Shown: positions 11,084-23,165 of the stretch, piece by piece | Layout: every line of letters starts with the position of its first letter | Position numbering within the stretch: position 1 is the first letter of the stretch | Assembly: GCA_001931875.2 (NCBI GenBank) | Contig: MSJH02000666.1 | Location: 297,743 to 361,742, forward strand | DNA length: 64,000 nt | Source: Byssochlamys sp. IMV 00236 | Taxonomy: Eukaryota; Ascomycota; Eurotiomycetes; Eurotiales; Thermoascaceae | Reading direction: 5' to 3' | Made by a program: the position numbers and the translations under genes | Notes under the pieces: generated by a model | What the model was told of the DNA's origin: nothing | Seen by the model: the letters and a program-made list of their open reading frames with translations, nothing else | Databases searched by the model: none

Positions 11084-12613
11084 TCATCTGTCAAATTGGA
11101 AAACAACGAGCTCGTTGTTTTTGCTTTCACCAATAACATATCTCTCGTTACCACAAATCATACCTTTGTATGATATCTCAGGTAATCCTTCGTGGCTCAT
11201 GGTGGTGCAAGAATACGGTGTTCGTATCACCGTGGTGAGGAAGAATCCCGTCAACCCAAACACACTTATATGCTGAGAGAGGATGCTGAAACTGACCTGA
11301 GCCTGCAGGTCAGAGGTCTCAGATACTATACGGTACCAGGGAAACTCTGTCGTCAGAGGAGCAGGCTGCATGCCACTATTTCCACGGTATGCAGGCAACG
11401 AAATACCTGCATTGCGCTTCCAACAAGGGCCATGGCCGTGGAAGGGTATGCTTATCGTCTGAAGGTCACAGTTCCATTCTTGTGGGTTGGCATAGGGGTC
11501 TCCAGGTACCATGGACACGTTCTCCGTAATATCTACGGTACAAGCCTCGCTGTTAATGTCCAGCTTCATAATTCTCGGACATCCTCTCTGTCTGACTGAA
11601 TAAAAGCCCAGGTCCCTGAATCCAAGACGAGCAACAGTCGTGGGTCCATTTTCAGAGTCGTCTCCTTTCTCACGCCCAGTCGGATCTAGAGACGGCCTGT
11701 AAGATGAAGGCTGCGATATGTCCCAGACGAAAAGTGATTCAATTGGAGCATCTTCGTCGCCCGTATAAAGACTGCGGTTCGGCTGCCATGCGTATACAAC
11801 ATAATGTGTGTTATCGTGAGATGAGAAGAAACGATCTCTCTCGCTCAATGGGTGTCCGAGGAACATAATTTTCCATTCATTTCGGAAAGTGATATCCCAA
11901 CCTTCTCCTTCTGGCCGGATGTCAAAGGAAGAAGCGAAGTGACGATGGACACCGTCATCATCATTTAACCAGTGGAAGATATTAGGCTCTGCCCATTCAA
12001 CAACAAGGAGCTTATCCTGTAGGCGAACCCTGCGGATAACTTTATTACTTATAGGGAACGGTACGACAAAGGTAGCGTCAGTATTGAGGTCCAGGAGAAC
12101 GAGAGAGTGATGCACTTCGCTGGGATAGACCAGAAGTCCGTCCTCATATGTCCAGAATACTTGCTTGAAGATTTTGTCGACTCTCCCATTCGGGTGACTT
12201 TTGTGGCTCTCCCATGGTGGGACTTGAAACCATTTGCTCGAATAATCAGGATTGTCAAGACATAACCTGAATTTCCTGATAGAACGCGGTTCTCCTCTTG
12301 CAAGATGGTCGTATCGTGAGGTTACTCGGTCAAATATTCTTTGCCAGTAACGGTACTCTTCGCCTTTCAAGTTCAGGTCATTGAGAATTCCCTTCTCACG
12401 CAACTCCCTGACTTCCTTGGCAAGAGGATACCATTTCTTTAGCAGCGGGATAAGGTTGGTCGGATTACCAAAGACGTTGTACCAGGACTTGCAGACACGA
12501 CGGCAACGGATAACATCTGGAGGTTCAAGATAATTCAGTATCATGAAGAAAAGTTCTTGAGGCAAGACGCAAATATCCAATGGCTTGGACGGGCCGTCTG
12601 TCTCCTCGGGCAT
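11084..12613 (-). CDS. F-box protein, intronless
   Basis: 509-aa single-exon gene. Residues 13-50 form an F-box (LPQELFFMILNYLEPPDVIR followed by CRRVCKSWYNVF), the Skp1-binding motif of SCF ubiquitin ligases, so it should be a substrate adaptor. The rest has no repeat I can name. Scattered W/F-rich segments and alternating hydrophobic stretches (LLVVEWAEPNIFHWL, YVVYAWQPNRSLY) resemble the beta-propeller-like C-terminal halves of fungal F-box proteins, but this is weak. No signal peptide or membrane segment. It is head-to-head with the PDI gene, 371 bp between start codons. Substrate unknown. Confidence 0.85.
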   Translation of the reverse strand: MPEETDGPSKPLDICVLPQELFFMILNYLEPPDVIRCRRVCKSWYNVFGNPTNLIPLLKKWYPLAKEVRELREKGILNDLNLKGEEYRYWQRIFDRVTSRYDHLARGEPRSIRKFRLCLDNPDYSSKWFQVPPWESHKSHPNGRVDKIFKQVFWTYEDGLLVYPSEVHHSLVLLDLNTDATFVVPFPISNKVIRRVRLQDKLLVVEWAEPNIFHWLNDDDGVHRHFASSFDIRPEGEGWDITFRNEWKIMFLGHPLSERDRFFSSHDNTHYVVYAWQPNRSLYTGDEDAPIESLFVWDISQPSSYRPSLDPTGREKGDDSENGPTTVARLGFRDLGFYSVRQRGCPRIMKLDINSEACTVDITENVSMVPGDPYANPQEWNCDLQTISIPFHGHGPCWKRNAGISLPAYRGNSGMQPAPLTTEFPWYRIVSETSDLQAQVSFSILSQHISVFGLTGFFLTTVIRTPYSCTTMSHEGLPEISYKGMICGNERYVIGESKNNELVVFQFDR

Positions 12614-12984
12614 TCTAGATGCGAAGCAGCTGTAGATAAAGAAAGGAATAGGTAATGTTGTTCAGGCTGCAAGACAGACAGCGCTTTACCAGTCAGTCTT
12701 AAAAGTGAGAAACGTCGAGTCGATGTCCTCTAATACAGAAGAGATTTGATTCCAATGATGTTTCGTGTGCGGTTTTCCTAACAGTTCACCAAGTATGCGG
12801 AAGCCCGTGTGCAACCCGCAGGGATGTTGTCGACGCCAAGAGCTTCAGGACACCTTTAACTCCATAGCTCCCAAACCAGTACAAAGGAACCTTCCAAGCA
12901 CTTCCAATTTCACTGACTACCATGATACAGCTGTAATGACCTTAACTGAATCTAGACTGATATAGTGACATTCAAGTCTTCATC
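12614..12984. promoter_or_regulatory. Shared divergent promoter, F-box / PDI genes
   Basis: 371 bp between two divergent start codons; both promoters must lie here. I looked for an unfolded-protein-response element for the PDI gene and could not identify one with confidence. Confidence 0.5.
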
Positions 12985-14499
12985 ATGATGCAGAACCCCG
13001 CGTTCCTACTGATTGCATCACTTCTGGCTACGCTACCTGTCAATGCTGACGGCTTGTATCCAAAGAGCTCATCCGTTCTTCAGGTTGACCACAGGAATTA
13101 TGACCAGCTAATCGCCAATTCCAATCACACGTCGGTAAGTTCCACATGGTGATTCTCGACTAATGATGTCCGCTAACAGTGGTAACTACAACAGATAGTA
13201 GAGTAAGTTAATCGCATTTATCCTCCGCCCTCTCCGTCACAAGCTCCTCACAAGCGTCCCTGCAGATTTTATGCCCCATGGTGTGGTCATTGCCAGAATC
13301 TCAAGCCGGCGTACGAGAAGGCAGCCAAGAATCTCGAAGGACTGGCCAAGGTTGCCGCAGTGAATTGCGACGATGATGCGAACAAGCCGTTCTGTGGCCG
13401 GATGGGCGTCCAAGGCTTCCCCACCCTCAAGATCGTGACACCCTCCAAGAAACCAGGAAAGCCTCGAGTTGAAGATTACAAAGGAGCAAGGAGCGCAAAG
13501 GCGATCGTCGACGCTGTGGTGGAACGGATACCTAATCACGTCAAGCGTCTGAGCGACAAGGACGTCGATGAATGGTTGTCTGAGAACAAGGACGTTCCTA
13601 AGGCCATTCTGTTCACGGAGAAGGGCACCACTGGTGCTCTTCTGAAGTCCGTTGCCATTGACTTCCTGGGTTCTATCAAGGTGGCTCAGATCCGTAGCAA
13701 GGAATCCGAGGCAGTTAAGAAGTTCGGTATTACATCGTACCCTACACTCATCCTGCTCCCTGGCGGCGACAAAGAACACATTGTGTACGATGGAGAGCTG
13801 AAGAAGAAACCGATCGTCGAATTCCTGAGTCAGGTTGCTGCGCCAAACCCGGACCCTGCCCCTGCTCCTGCCAAAGCCAAGGCAAAGTCTTCCAAATCCT
13901 CCAAGAAGTCCACAAAACCGTCAATAGTGAACGAGGCCGAAGATCTGAAACCTACAGAGTCGCCCGATCCCAAAGTCGTACCTGATGACGCGAAGGAGTC
14001 CAAGCCTGTCGAGGTTCCTATCCACCCTCCACCACTCGAGATACTATCTACTCCCGAATCTCTCGAGTCCGCCTGTCTGACTCCCAAGTCCAGCACATGC
14101 GTTCTCGCCCTCTTCCCTAACCCCGAGAAACCAGACGCTGAGCTTCCTGCCCCAGCAAAAGAAGCTCTCACAAGCCTGTCCACAGTCTCCCACAAGCTTC
14201 ACCAGGTAAGGGGCAAGACCTTCCCATTCTACAACGTTCCCGCCATCAATTCCGGCTCCAAGACTCTGCGTGAATCGTTGGGTCTACCCGCAGATGACAA
14301 GAGCATCGAGATCATCGCCTTGAATGGTCGCAGAGGGTGGTGGAGACACTATGATGCTGGCGAGAACGGCGATTATGGACTCAACAAAATCGAGGCGTGG
14401 GTGGATGCGGTTAGACTGGGCGAGGGTTCGAAGGAGAAACTCCCTGCAGGTGTGATTGCTCAGCAGAAGGAGGGGGAGGATGAGCATGATGAACTGTGA
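12985..14499 (+). CDS. ER protein disulfide isomerase-like, HDEL-terminated
   Basis: Thiol-disulfide oxidoreductase of the ER lumen, closest in design to yeast Mpd1. Exons: 12985-13134, an 8-nt microexon 13195-13202, and 13266-14499; 463 aa. A hydrophobic signal peptide (about 1-22) is followed by a thioredoxin domain with the active site WCGHC (Cys59, Cys62) and GFPTLK. A second thioredoxin-like region contains KFGITSYPTLILLPGG but no CxxC. Next comes a Lys/Ala/Pro/Ser-rich linker (about 290-330), a third poorly conserved fold and the retention signal HDEL. The microexon (ATAGTAGA) is forced: without it the frame is wrong by two bases, and with it the join reads HTSIVEFYAPWCGHC. A second ATG at 12988 is an equally good start. 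Convergent with KRE33. Confidence 0.92.
13195..13202 (+). other. 8-nt microexon of the PDI gene
   Basis: Flanked by ACAACAG upstream and GTAAGT downstream, between introns of 60 and 63 nt. It encodes Ile-Val and two bases of Glu. Reading on past it gives TAA at once, so the second splice is obligatory. Confidence 0.85.
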
Positions 14500-14851
14500 A
14501 AGGAAAGCTGCGAGTCGGATTTATTTGTTTACGTAACTTACTTATATGACGGGTTGTCTGCACTGGAGTACTATTGCCTAAATTGCAATTTCACTATCTT
14601 GGAATGGAAATACTCGAATAAAAAGAACGATTGACTATTTTTTCTCAAACTTTTAGGCCGTCATCGAGCTGGAAAAAAGGTCTATATACATACTAAGTAT
14701 TTAGTTAAAACCAGATGAGAAGCCATTGTAGAAACATCACAAGTAGTGCCCCTGATACCAATTAACACCATTCTCTAATGCAAAGAAACTCCGGCCAAAA
14801 AAGGGCTTCTTATAGGAACAATCCGACAAGTAAAGGGTTCGTGAAAGAAGA
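14500..14851. other. Short convergent intergenic region
   Basis: 352 bp between the PDI stop (+) and the KRE33 stop (-), holding both 3' ends. AATAAA at 14617-14622 (+) could serve the PDI transcript. AATAAA on the minus strand (14525-14520) could serve KRE33, so the two 3' UTRs may overlap. Confidence 0.5.
14617..14622 (+). terminator. Candidate poly(A) signal of the PDI gene
   Basis: Canonical AATAAA 118 nt after the PDI stop codon. Fungal 3'-end signals are degenerate, so this is a candidate only. Confidence 0.35.
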
Positions 14852-17800
14852 TCACGATCTCTTCTTGCCCTCAGTTCCCTTCCTGATCTTCTTCTGCTTC
14901 TTAGACTCGATTTCCTGGTCATAGATCTCACGTGCGGTTTCACCCGCCTTGCGCTTTTGAGTCTTGGACGACTTGATGCTCACGGTCGAGGCGCCTCCGG
15001 CGCGGATCTGCTTCTCAGCGTTCTCCCAGGCAGCGGCACCGTTATCGATCTCGTATCTGGAGACTGTGAATCAGTTACTGTTTTGTAATTCCGGATAGAG
15101 TGCTACCGTTTGCAAAGGAGGAGGCCTCCTGTTTGGAGTCTGGGGGGCCACTTACTGGTCGAGCGGGAGGGCATCGATGAGCGCCCTCTGCTTTTCCTTC
15201 AGTTCCTTGTCTATTTCCTGGCCACCCTCCCGGAGTTCTTCATTCAAGTCCATGTCAAGTGGGCGGAATCGGTCATCGACAACTTCATCATCGTGCGCGC
15301 CGTTGGCGTCGCGCTCACCAGCGACGTTCTCCGCTGGGAGCGTCTCTGCCACAGCACCTTCGACTAGGGAACGGAAATGCATCGAGACTTTGCGGATGAT
15401 CTTGACGAACATGGCCAAAATCTGAGAAGAAGGCAAGCTGAGCTCTTTCTCGATGTCATCGATGTTCTTGCGTTGCAGACCGATCGCAAGCAGAATAGAC
15501 TGCTGAACACCGGACAGATTGACCTTGCCGCCTAGTCGGCCAGAGAAGTAGAATTCCGCAATGGTAGGGACCATATCGAGGATAACATGGTAATCAAGCA
15601 GGTTGTTTGCGTAGCTGTCGAGACGCTTAAGATCAAAGGGAGAGAAGTGACTATCCAATTCTGCCTTGGTCAATGGCGAGGCCTGCAAGGACGGGTCGGC
15701 TTTGGCGCCCGCATTGGCAGACTCGCAGATGCTTAGAGAGGTGACTGAAGGGAATGTTCGGAATTGGTAAGACAGAAGGGAGACGAAGCGCTTGTGGAAG
15801 TCCTTCGCGAAGGCTCCAAGCCAGCTAGTATCATTCGAACCAGTAGAGAGCGTCCGCAGCATGACGCACGAGTGCTCGCCAGTCAGCTCATTAGGGGTCT
15901 GTCGGAGATAGACAGGAGCAAAAGAGGCACGCTTCCAAAACTTGTGGAGGGCAGGAGTCAGACCATAACTGACACCGACGTAATCGAGATTATCCGGGCG
16001 TCGCTCAGAGAGCTTTCCGAAAAGAGGCGGCATCGAGCGGATATCCCGAACGTGGATGTTGTCATCCAGGAGGTTGGCGTTCTCCAGCTCTTCATCTGTG
16101 ACTCTAACAAGCTCCTCCGACGGGTACTCAACGTCCTCAGACAGGCTGGTGAACTTGCCCTCGTAGAAGTCGGTGAGCAGTTCCAAAGCACGGGAGCCGT
16201 AGCCCATGTTTAGATACTCTGGGTTGGTCGCAATGCGGACGACTCTAGCACCGGAAAGAGAGGCGAAATCCTCGTCCTGGAACTGCTGGCTCACAAGCCA
16301 GGGGATCAAATCACCACCAGCTCGCTGACCACGGCTGAGACTGTTAAGAACACTCTGTCTGCTAATGCGACCTTCCAGTGCCACCTGGATAACACAGAGC
16401 GGCTCCGGGAGCTTAGTAGCCTCCTCGTCGATGGGGGGAACAAGAACAAAGAGCTGGTGGGCGGGTGCGTCGCTCATTAGCTGGAGATCATTGGGCGAGT
16501 TCTTGTAGTGACTGGCGACATAAAGAGCCATCATCTGTTGCAGGAACTTTTCCGAAACAGGATGATACGAGAAGAGGGTATCACGGTTGACCTGAAGGAG
16601 CTGGCATTGCGAAGGATGGGGACATCCCTGAGTGTTCATCTTCGACTTTGGCAGAGTAGCATCCAGACAGAGAACCTTGTTGAGCCATTTCTCGACAGAG
16701 TCGCCCGGTGCGTATCTGATGGGCTCAGAGAGGGTGATTTCTCTGAGGGATCGACCACCCAGGTTCTTGTCTGTGTTCTTTGCGGCTTTCCCAGTGGCCC
16801 GATCAGCGATGTCCGTGTCCTCCGGGCCCGTCTTCAAGCCGCCCCTTGACTGTTCACGAAGCTGTTGAATCAATTTGAGGGAAAGAGATCTGCCTGTTCC
16901 TTCATAACCGTTGATAGTCGACGCCATGAAGACGAGGTATGGGCCCATGAGCTTCCGCACCAGAGGCAAGGGAATTGCGGCAGCTTCATCGATGACGAGC
17001 AGTTCCGCTTGTCCCAGAGCGTAAGCATCTTGGGGCCGGATATACTGAATGGTCTGACGGTGCTGACGATGGATATTGACTCGCACGACTGCTTTGTTAA
17101 AGTCAGGGTTCGTCGACTGCAGAATGGTGTAATCGACATGGTCAAGGTAACCAAGGGCATCAAACCCTTTGAAGACAAACTCGAAGAGCGTCTTCAAGTT
17201 TTCAGGACTTGGAGAGGTGATGAAAATGTTGCTGTATCCGTGTGCGACGGCCGCTGCAATAGCGACACCAAGGGCCGCTGATTTACCACGTCCTCTTCCC
17301 GCAGTGAGGGTCACTGTACTCCGCAGAGTCTTCTCTGCAATAGCATCAACGAATGTGAGAAGGGCCTTTGCCTGGTCGACCGTCTTGGCCAGAGTGACCA
17401 GTGATCCCACAGGCTGCGAGTCTGCTAAGCTCTCCTTGATCTCTTGCAGTTCCTTCTGTGTCGCCGATTTTCCTTCTGTCGTTGCGTCTGGTGGTGGCAG
17501 CGGCTTGACGTTCTTTCCTCCAGATATAGGGAGCACGTTGAGTTCATCATCAACGACCAAACACGAGTCACAGCTCCCGAGGGACAAGATGAAGCGCTCA
17601 TTGAATCTTGCAACCACATCATCATGGGCTTCCGTCCGGTACCGGGAATGGATGTCCATCGACAAGGTATACAGCTGCTTCAAACTCTTCATGCCCTTGA
17701 GAAGCAACAAGACAATACCGCCTCCTTCCACGGTTTCGATCGTACGCGCGAGAAGGTTGGGAGTGATAGCTTCGAAATCCTGCAGAATACACATACCGTA

Positions 17801-18154
17801 TGTGTTACCCAGGATCTTTTCCGTCTCCTTGTAGTATACATATCGAATCTGGTTGAGAGTGACGAAAAGCTCGAAGGGATCCTCGCTGTTGGGCTCTCGA
17901 ATTCCTCTCTTGACTTCTTTCTTGATCTTTGCTTCCCGCTTCTTGCGGTGACTTGTGAAACCCAATAGATCCTTCTTGTATGCCCACAGTACGGATTTGT
18001 TCTGTTTGACGTCGGCACTGGACAGGATATAGTGCAGGTTCACAATCGCTTCCTTCGCACGGTCTCCGACCACCACGAAGAAGCTTCTCTTCTTCTCCTG
18101 CACCCCATTCCGGATGAGTGCCGGAATCCGGGAATCAATCGCCTTGCGAGGCAT
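14852..18154 (-). CDS. kre33: RNA cytidine acetyltransferase (Kre33/NAT10)
   Basis: Nucleolar enzyme that uses ATP and acetyl-CoA to form N4-acetylcytidine in 18S rRNA and tRNA and supports small-subunit assembly. Two exons: 18154-15156 and 15056-14852, giving 1067 aa, normal for the family. It starts MPRKAIDSRIPALIRNGV, then YKKDLLGFTSHRKKR. The helicase-like module has Walker A GRGRGKSAALG (about residue 285) and LLVIDEAAAIPLP. The GNAT domain has ARVVRIATNPEYLNMGYGSR (about 640-660), followed by LHKFWKRASFAPVYLRQTPN. The spliced tail is Lys-rich and probably nucleolar-targeting. The in-frame ATG at 18196 would add 14 residues absent from the family, so 18154 is preferred. The intron 15057-15155 completes LPLDQYEIDNG. 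Confidence 0.96.
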
Positions 18155-19852
18155 CTTGGTCGATAGGATATCCGGAGCGGGGAGATGCCTTCTCAAGCGG
18201 AGAAAGCAAGGTAAACGAGTCCTTGGATAGGCAGCACACCGAAAAATTCGTACAAGGCCTGGACTTGTTCTACTCCGGTATCTCTGATCCTGACGAAGAC
18301 CTCAGACACGGCCTCCTAAGATGTGCGGGTCAGAAGATGCACGGCGAACGTCGATCTGGGCTGTCGCATTTCACCTGCGACAAAAAAATTATCGAGACCT
18401 GCGAAACTGCCGCTCTTCGCCGCCTTCATTGCCCCACCGCCTTTGGCAGAAAAGAAACTAGACTTTTAGTCACGTGATATTGTTACACCTCATTTCCAGC
18501 CAATCATGTAGACGGAATAGATTCCTTACTATTCTGGCGTGTTTCTCTCCATTCACAGTACTAATACTAATAATAAAAAGAAAAGGATGGCTTCAATGGC
18601 GGCAGCGATAACCTGACAGAGATCATCTTACCACTGGAAGGTGTGCCGTGACGCGTCTATACGGAAAAGACCAAAGACGACCCGCTTTTGTGGTTCGATG
18701 CTCAGCATATCCAGTGCTCTATTACCCGATAGTTAACGCAATCAAAGCGTGAGTATGGTACCATCATCATGTTTCTTGTGTGTTATCTTTCCATCATGAA
18801 TGGCCGATCTTTACTGCAGTATCTGTAGTATCTCCAGTATCAAGGTGGCCTTTGATCCTGGTAGAGCCAACGCAGCTAACAAGCTGGCAGGATGTCGGCA
18901 TATCGTCCCGTGCCGTGTGGAGCAGAAGACGTATACGATTCTCAGCGTCACTTTGATAAACGAGGAGCTATACTGCTGTATCTAGGTATACAGTTGGGTT
19001 AACTGCCTGGCGTCTGCATTGCTAGAATGGGCTATGGTCTGGTCTCTGTCAGCGACCCAGGGCCCTTGCATGAGTTGTTGTTCAGTAAAGGAGATATAAG
19101 ATCGTTGATTATACAGCGAATCCCACGACTTCGATGATACAGAGCCTGCGGTACCGTTTTGATGCTCCACAGTACTATTTCCGGAACTGGATGTCAATCA
19201 TAACCTCCATTCCTTTTCCCCTGGGCAGGAGAATTCATGGAATACACCGCCAAGAAGCAGCACAGATCTCATCCTGGTTCTTGCAGACTTCTTGCTCCAG
19301 GGCGTGGAGACTTTCATCAAACTGTCAAGCCTGGCCTGGCCGTCTTGGACGGGGTCCGCACGTATGGTAGTCTATGGGCGACCAACCTCTCGCAGTTATG
19401 TTGGCAGAGGAGAGAAGCTTTTTCTGGCCTGCCGCCACGGAAAGTCAACGATTAGCCAAGAGTAGCTTGCTTTCCCGCGAACGGTTATGTCTGGATAGGC
19501 ATCCAATGATGGAACCAGGCGGCCATCATGATCAAGGACAAGTAATTATTCTTATTATTATTAGCTCCGTATCTTGCCAGTAAGAGTAGACGTACCATAG
19601 AGTCCCCTGGTTCCTAGTTTTTCCTTCGTGTCTGCTGCTCTCATCATCATCTCCCGTCGTTGTTCGTCGCACCGTGCTCCCCCCCCACTGATTAACATCG
19701 AGACTCGCAATCCCTCCTTCCCTCCAGTCTTTCTGGTCGCTGACCAAAGTTCTCCCCCACAACACCGAATATTGAACGCCTCGAGGGTGCAAAAGAAAGG
19801 ACGAGAAAACGGCGACATGGCCGCTGAGGAAGTCCGTCCTTGAACACTCACC
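18155..19852. other. Intergenic: KRE33 / CAP10-like divergent promoters
   Basis: 1.7 kb between two divergent genes. Open frames are short (up to about 120 codons, mostly running into the KRE33 leader) and carry no family signature. I see no RNA gene. A pyrimidine-rich stretch near 19625-19760 precedes the CAP10-like start and is probably its leader. Confidence 0.55.
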
Positions 19853-22800
19853 ATGGTCATTACTACGGAGACGGTGCGCAAGGTCTCGCTCGGGTATGTC
19901 TGTTTCTTCTCCCGCGAGGGGCGGTTGGGCTAATGGCGACTCTAGCTTGTTCGTTTCCAGTGCTGTACTACTTGCATGCTTGTACCGGACCACCTTTGCC
20001 TTTGGTAGGTATCCGAATAATAAGATACAGAATCGATGGATTCCAAGTGCTAACGGAGAGCTTCCCGCGCAGATCGTCCCGTGCATTCGGCGATATTGGC
20101 TTGCACCCTTACGGCCTTGACGCTTTTCCTATGCGACCGATACAGTACACGATTCGTCCAGACGAATTCCTCTTCACAGCACAAATATGTCGCAATCCCG
20201 CTGACCGAAATCACGGATCAGCTTCCATCCGGCCCATCCGACTTGGAGCAAGTCGAATACACGACTACGTTCAATATCGCAGGACTGCGCATTGCCAAGG
20301 CATGGATACTACTGGCCGCGCTCGTCGCCATTTTCTGCTTCAGAGTCGAAGTGTTCCGTCAGATCACGATCTACAATGAATGCTCGAATGCTGGATATGC
20401 CGTAAGAAACCCCAGCTAGCGGGGAATGAAGGGTATATGCTAACGTAACTGTTGCGGACGTCATCCAGAGCGTGATTCCTTTTCTTGTTGCGCTGTACGA
20501 CTACTGGCGCTTTCAGAGACATCGATCCGTGGAGGAAGATGTAGCTCCGGATCGAACAATTTATGGTGCGGCGATGTTCCAGGTTCCTCGGAGCAGGCTG
20601 CGCTATGTTTTGGCCACAGCGGCTCTCACGCTGGGAGGTTTTCTGGTCGCATCGTTCCATGAGGGCCGCAATTCAACTTATATATGCTCCCTTGTCCTAA
20701 ACCGCGCCCCACGAATCCACGCATTCAGAGCTCTCGCTGTGGTTCTGGATACCATTCTGCTGATCGGTGCTGGCGAGCTGGCTCGGAAGGAGCTCCGGTT
20801 TTTGGGTGGGAGAAGGAGGCATACGTCGGCTTTATGGGGTTATGGATTGCTCGTAAGTTCGAGTACCACAGGAGAAAAAGGACACCCGTCAGTCCAATCT
20901 GATAAAGCGCTAACTGTATTATGAATAAGGCGGTTGCACTATTCTGGGTGACCGTAGGCATCGTCGTGTACGCCGTGGCTCCAGAACATCGCCAATATAT
21001 TGTTTCGCTCAATGGCCGTTACCTTCGCGGCGCGATTACGCACGCGATTCTACTCGCAACACTATTCGCATCAGCAGCGCATTTGGTGAGCTCGTCTACA
21101 GATCCCAACGGTGGTCATAAGCTAAGACAGGCATAGGCACCCAAATATGGATCCCTGAGTTTGACAACGTTGGTGGCCTTTATTGTCATCTTCATATCTC
21201 TGGTCTCGACGCTATGGAATTCCACTCAGCCTTTCCCATTGATCTCTTTATTTCCCGCCCTTATAGCCTCTGTGACGGTCTTCGTCGGCAGTGGTCTCTT
21301 CCTGCAGGCAGTTGCAGTCTCCGAGAATCAGTCAGAGTCCAGTCCAAAGCCCAGCACCTGGCCGCGGAAGATTCTTGCCGTCCTTGCGGTATTTGTCCTG
21401 TATTTGATGTTCTCCCAACGTAACAGAGCCATGCTACATCCAATCGATCTACTCATCTTCGATGGCCGAAACCACCATGAGAAGTTTCTTTCTCAGGCTA
21501 GGGTCAGCAATAACCTCCAGGAGGCCGTCATTGAATATCGCCATCGCTACAAACAGCACCCACCCCCGTACGTCAAACCCCTCCTTCTATGAGAGAGCCA
21601 GAGCTAATGTTGTCGAAAGAGGATTTGACAGATGGTACCATTATGCCACGAGCAGGTCCTCCCTTGTGATTGAGGACTTCGATCAGATCCACCAAGATCT
21701 GCTGCCTTTTCGGGCCTTGTCTCCTCAGCGATTGAGGGAACTGACACATCAAGTGGCGACCAACCCGTTCAACGATGTCGGTGCGATCATCATCAGGAAC
21801 GGTACGGCCAGAGTTCAGGAGGGCATTAAGCCGACGCATGCCTGGATGGTGGAGGGTGCCGCCAAAATAATCGAGCCTTTCAGCGAATATCTCCCCGACA
21901 TGGATCTCGTTTTCAATCTGAATGACGAGCCACGAATCGCCGTTCCGTATGATACGATCACAAGAATGCGAGATGCCGGCCGATCAGTCGAGGCACCGCC
22001 GGAAGATCAAGTCTTGAATGGGTGGTCGATGGATCGGAGCGACGGCTGGGCGCCGGTGGAACCAGCAGACCAGACTCAAGAGACGCCTTTTGTGGACCGT
22101 TCCTGGTCCGACGATGTCTTTGATGACCCTGTGAGTTTGGTGTGTCCGTCTTCTTCCAAGGCTCGTCGCGACCGCGTATGGGACCGGCGCAATATATGCC
22201 TCAGCTGCATCCGGCCACACTCGCTCGGCCAGTTTGTGTCCGACTGGGATCGTGCGGCCGATATCTGTCATCAGCCAGATCTCGCATATCTTCACGGTTT
22301 CTTCCTCTCCGCTGCTTCTCTCAAAGTAAGCCAGGAGCTGCTCCCGGTGTTCAGCCAAAGCTCAGTGCGCGGCTTCAACGACATCCTGTTCCCAAGTCCA
22401 TGGAATTACGTTGATAAGGTGAAGTATCAACCTTCCGAGGACCACCCTGATGTTCCCTATCTAGACAAGGAAAATACGCTGTTCTGGATAGGTGCTACTT
22501 CCGAGGGCGTTGGTCTCGGCGGGCGTTGGCAGGGCATGGCGCGTCAAAGGTTCACCCATCTGATCAACAATAACACGTTGAACAAAGTCTCGGTCATGTT
22601 GCCAGCGGCAAAACAAGGAACTTACAACTACAAGATCCTCGATGGTCGGGCTCCTCAGGAGAAGCTTGGTCTGAACGCCTCCGTGCACATAGCAGAGCGT
22701 ATCGTCCGCTGCGGAGACTGCGACACCCAAGCAGAGGAATTCCACACGGTGGACAAGGTCGATTTCCAGGAACACTGGCGGTATCGGTATCTCTTCGACT

Positions 22801-23165
22801 TGGACGGTGCTGCTTTCAGTGGACGGTTCTTGCCTTTCCTGCAAAGCAACAGTCTCCCGTTCAAGACTGCTCTCTTCCGGCAGTGGTTCGATTCGCGAAT
22901 TAGCGCGTGGCGGCATTTCGTCCCGCAAGACCTTCGTTTGCATGATGTCTGGAGTACGCTCGCCTATTTCGCCGGTGTGCGAAATGGTGAAGATGTGGTG
23001 ATGCCCCCGCATGACCGGGAAGCTCTCTGGATTGCGGAAGAAGGACGAAAATGGGCTGCGCAAGCAATTCGCAAAGAAGATATGGAAATCTATTTCTTCC
23101 GGCTTCTCCTCGAATGGGGCCGATTAACTGATGACCGCCGAGACGAACTGGGATTTAAGCTATGA
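19853..23165 (+). CDS. Polytopic membrane protein with GT90 (CAP10) domain
   Basis: Predicted Golgi/ER glycosyltransferase of the CAP10 family (relatives include capsule xylosyltransferases). Exons: 19853-19893, 19946-20004, 20073-20401, 20469-20852, 20930-21085, 21137-21567, 21620-23165, giving 981 aa with all phases closing. Residues 1-430 hold about nine or ten hydrophobic helices (among them LFVSSAVLLACLY, AKAWILLAALVAIFCF, AVALFWVTVGIVVYAV, LTTLVAFIVIFISLV, KILAVLAVFVLYLMF). From about 440 the CAP10 part begins: HPIDLLIFDGR, QHPPPGFDRWYHYA, EDFDQIHQDLLPFR, then Cys-rich HSLGQFVSDWD, LYHGF-like YLHGFFLS, NTLFWIGATSEG, KYRYL-like WRYRYLFDLDG, FSGRFLPFLQSNS and LPFKTALFRQWFD. The last is the donor-binding region of the family. 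Sugar and acceptor are unknown. Confidence 0.88.

Noticed and set aside
18154..18196. Upstream in-frame ATG for KRE33
   Set aside because: It would add 14 residues before MPRKAIDSRIPALIRNG, the start typical of the family.
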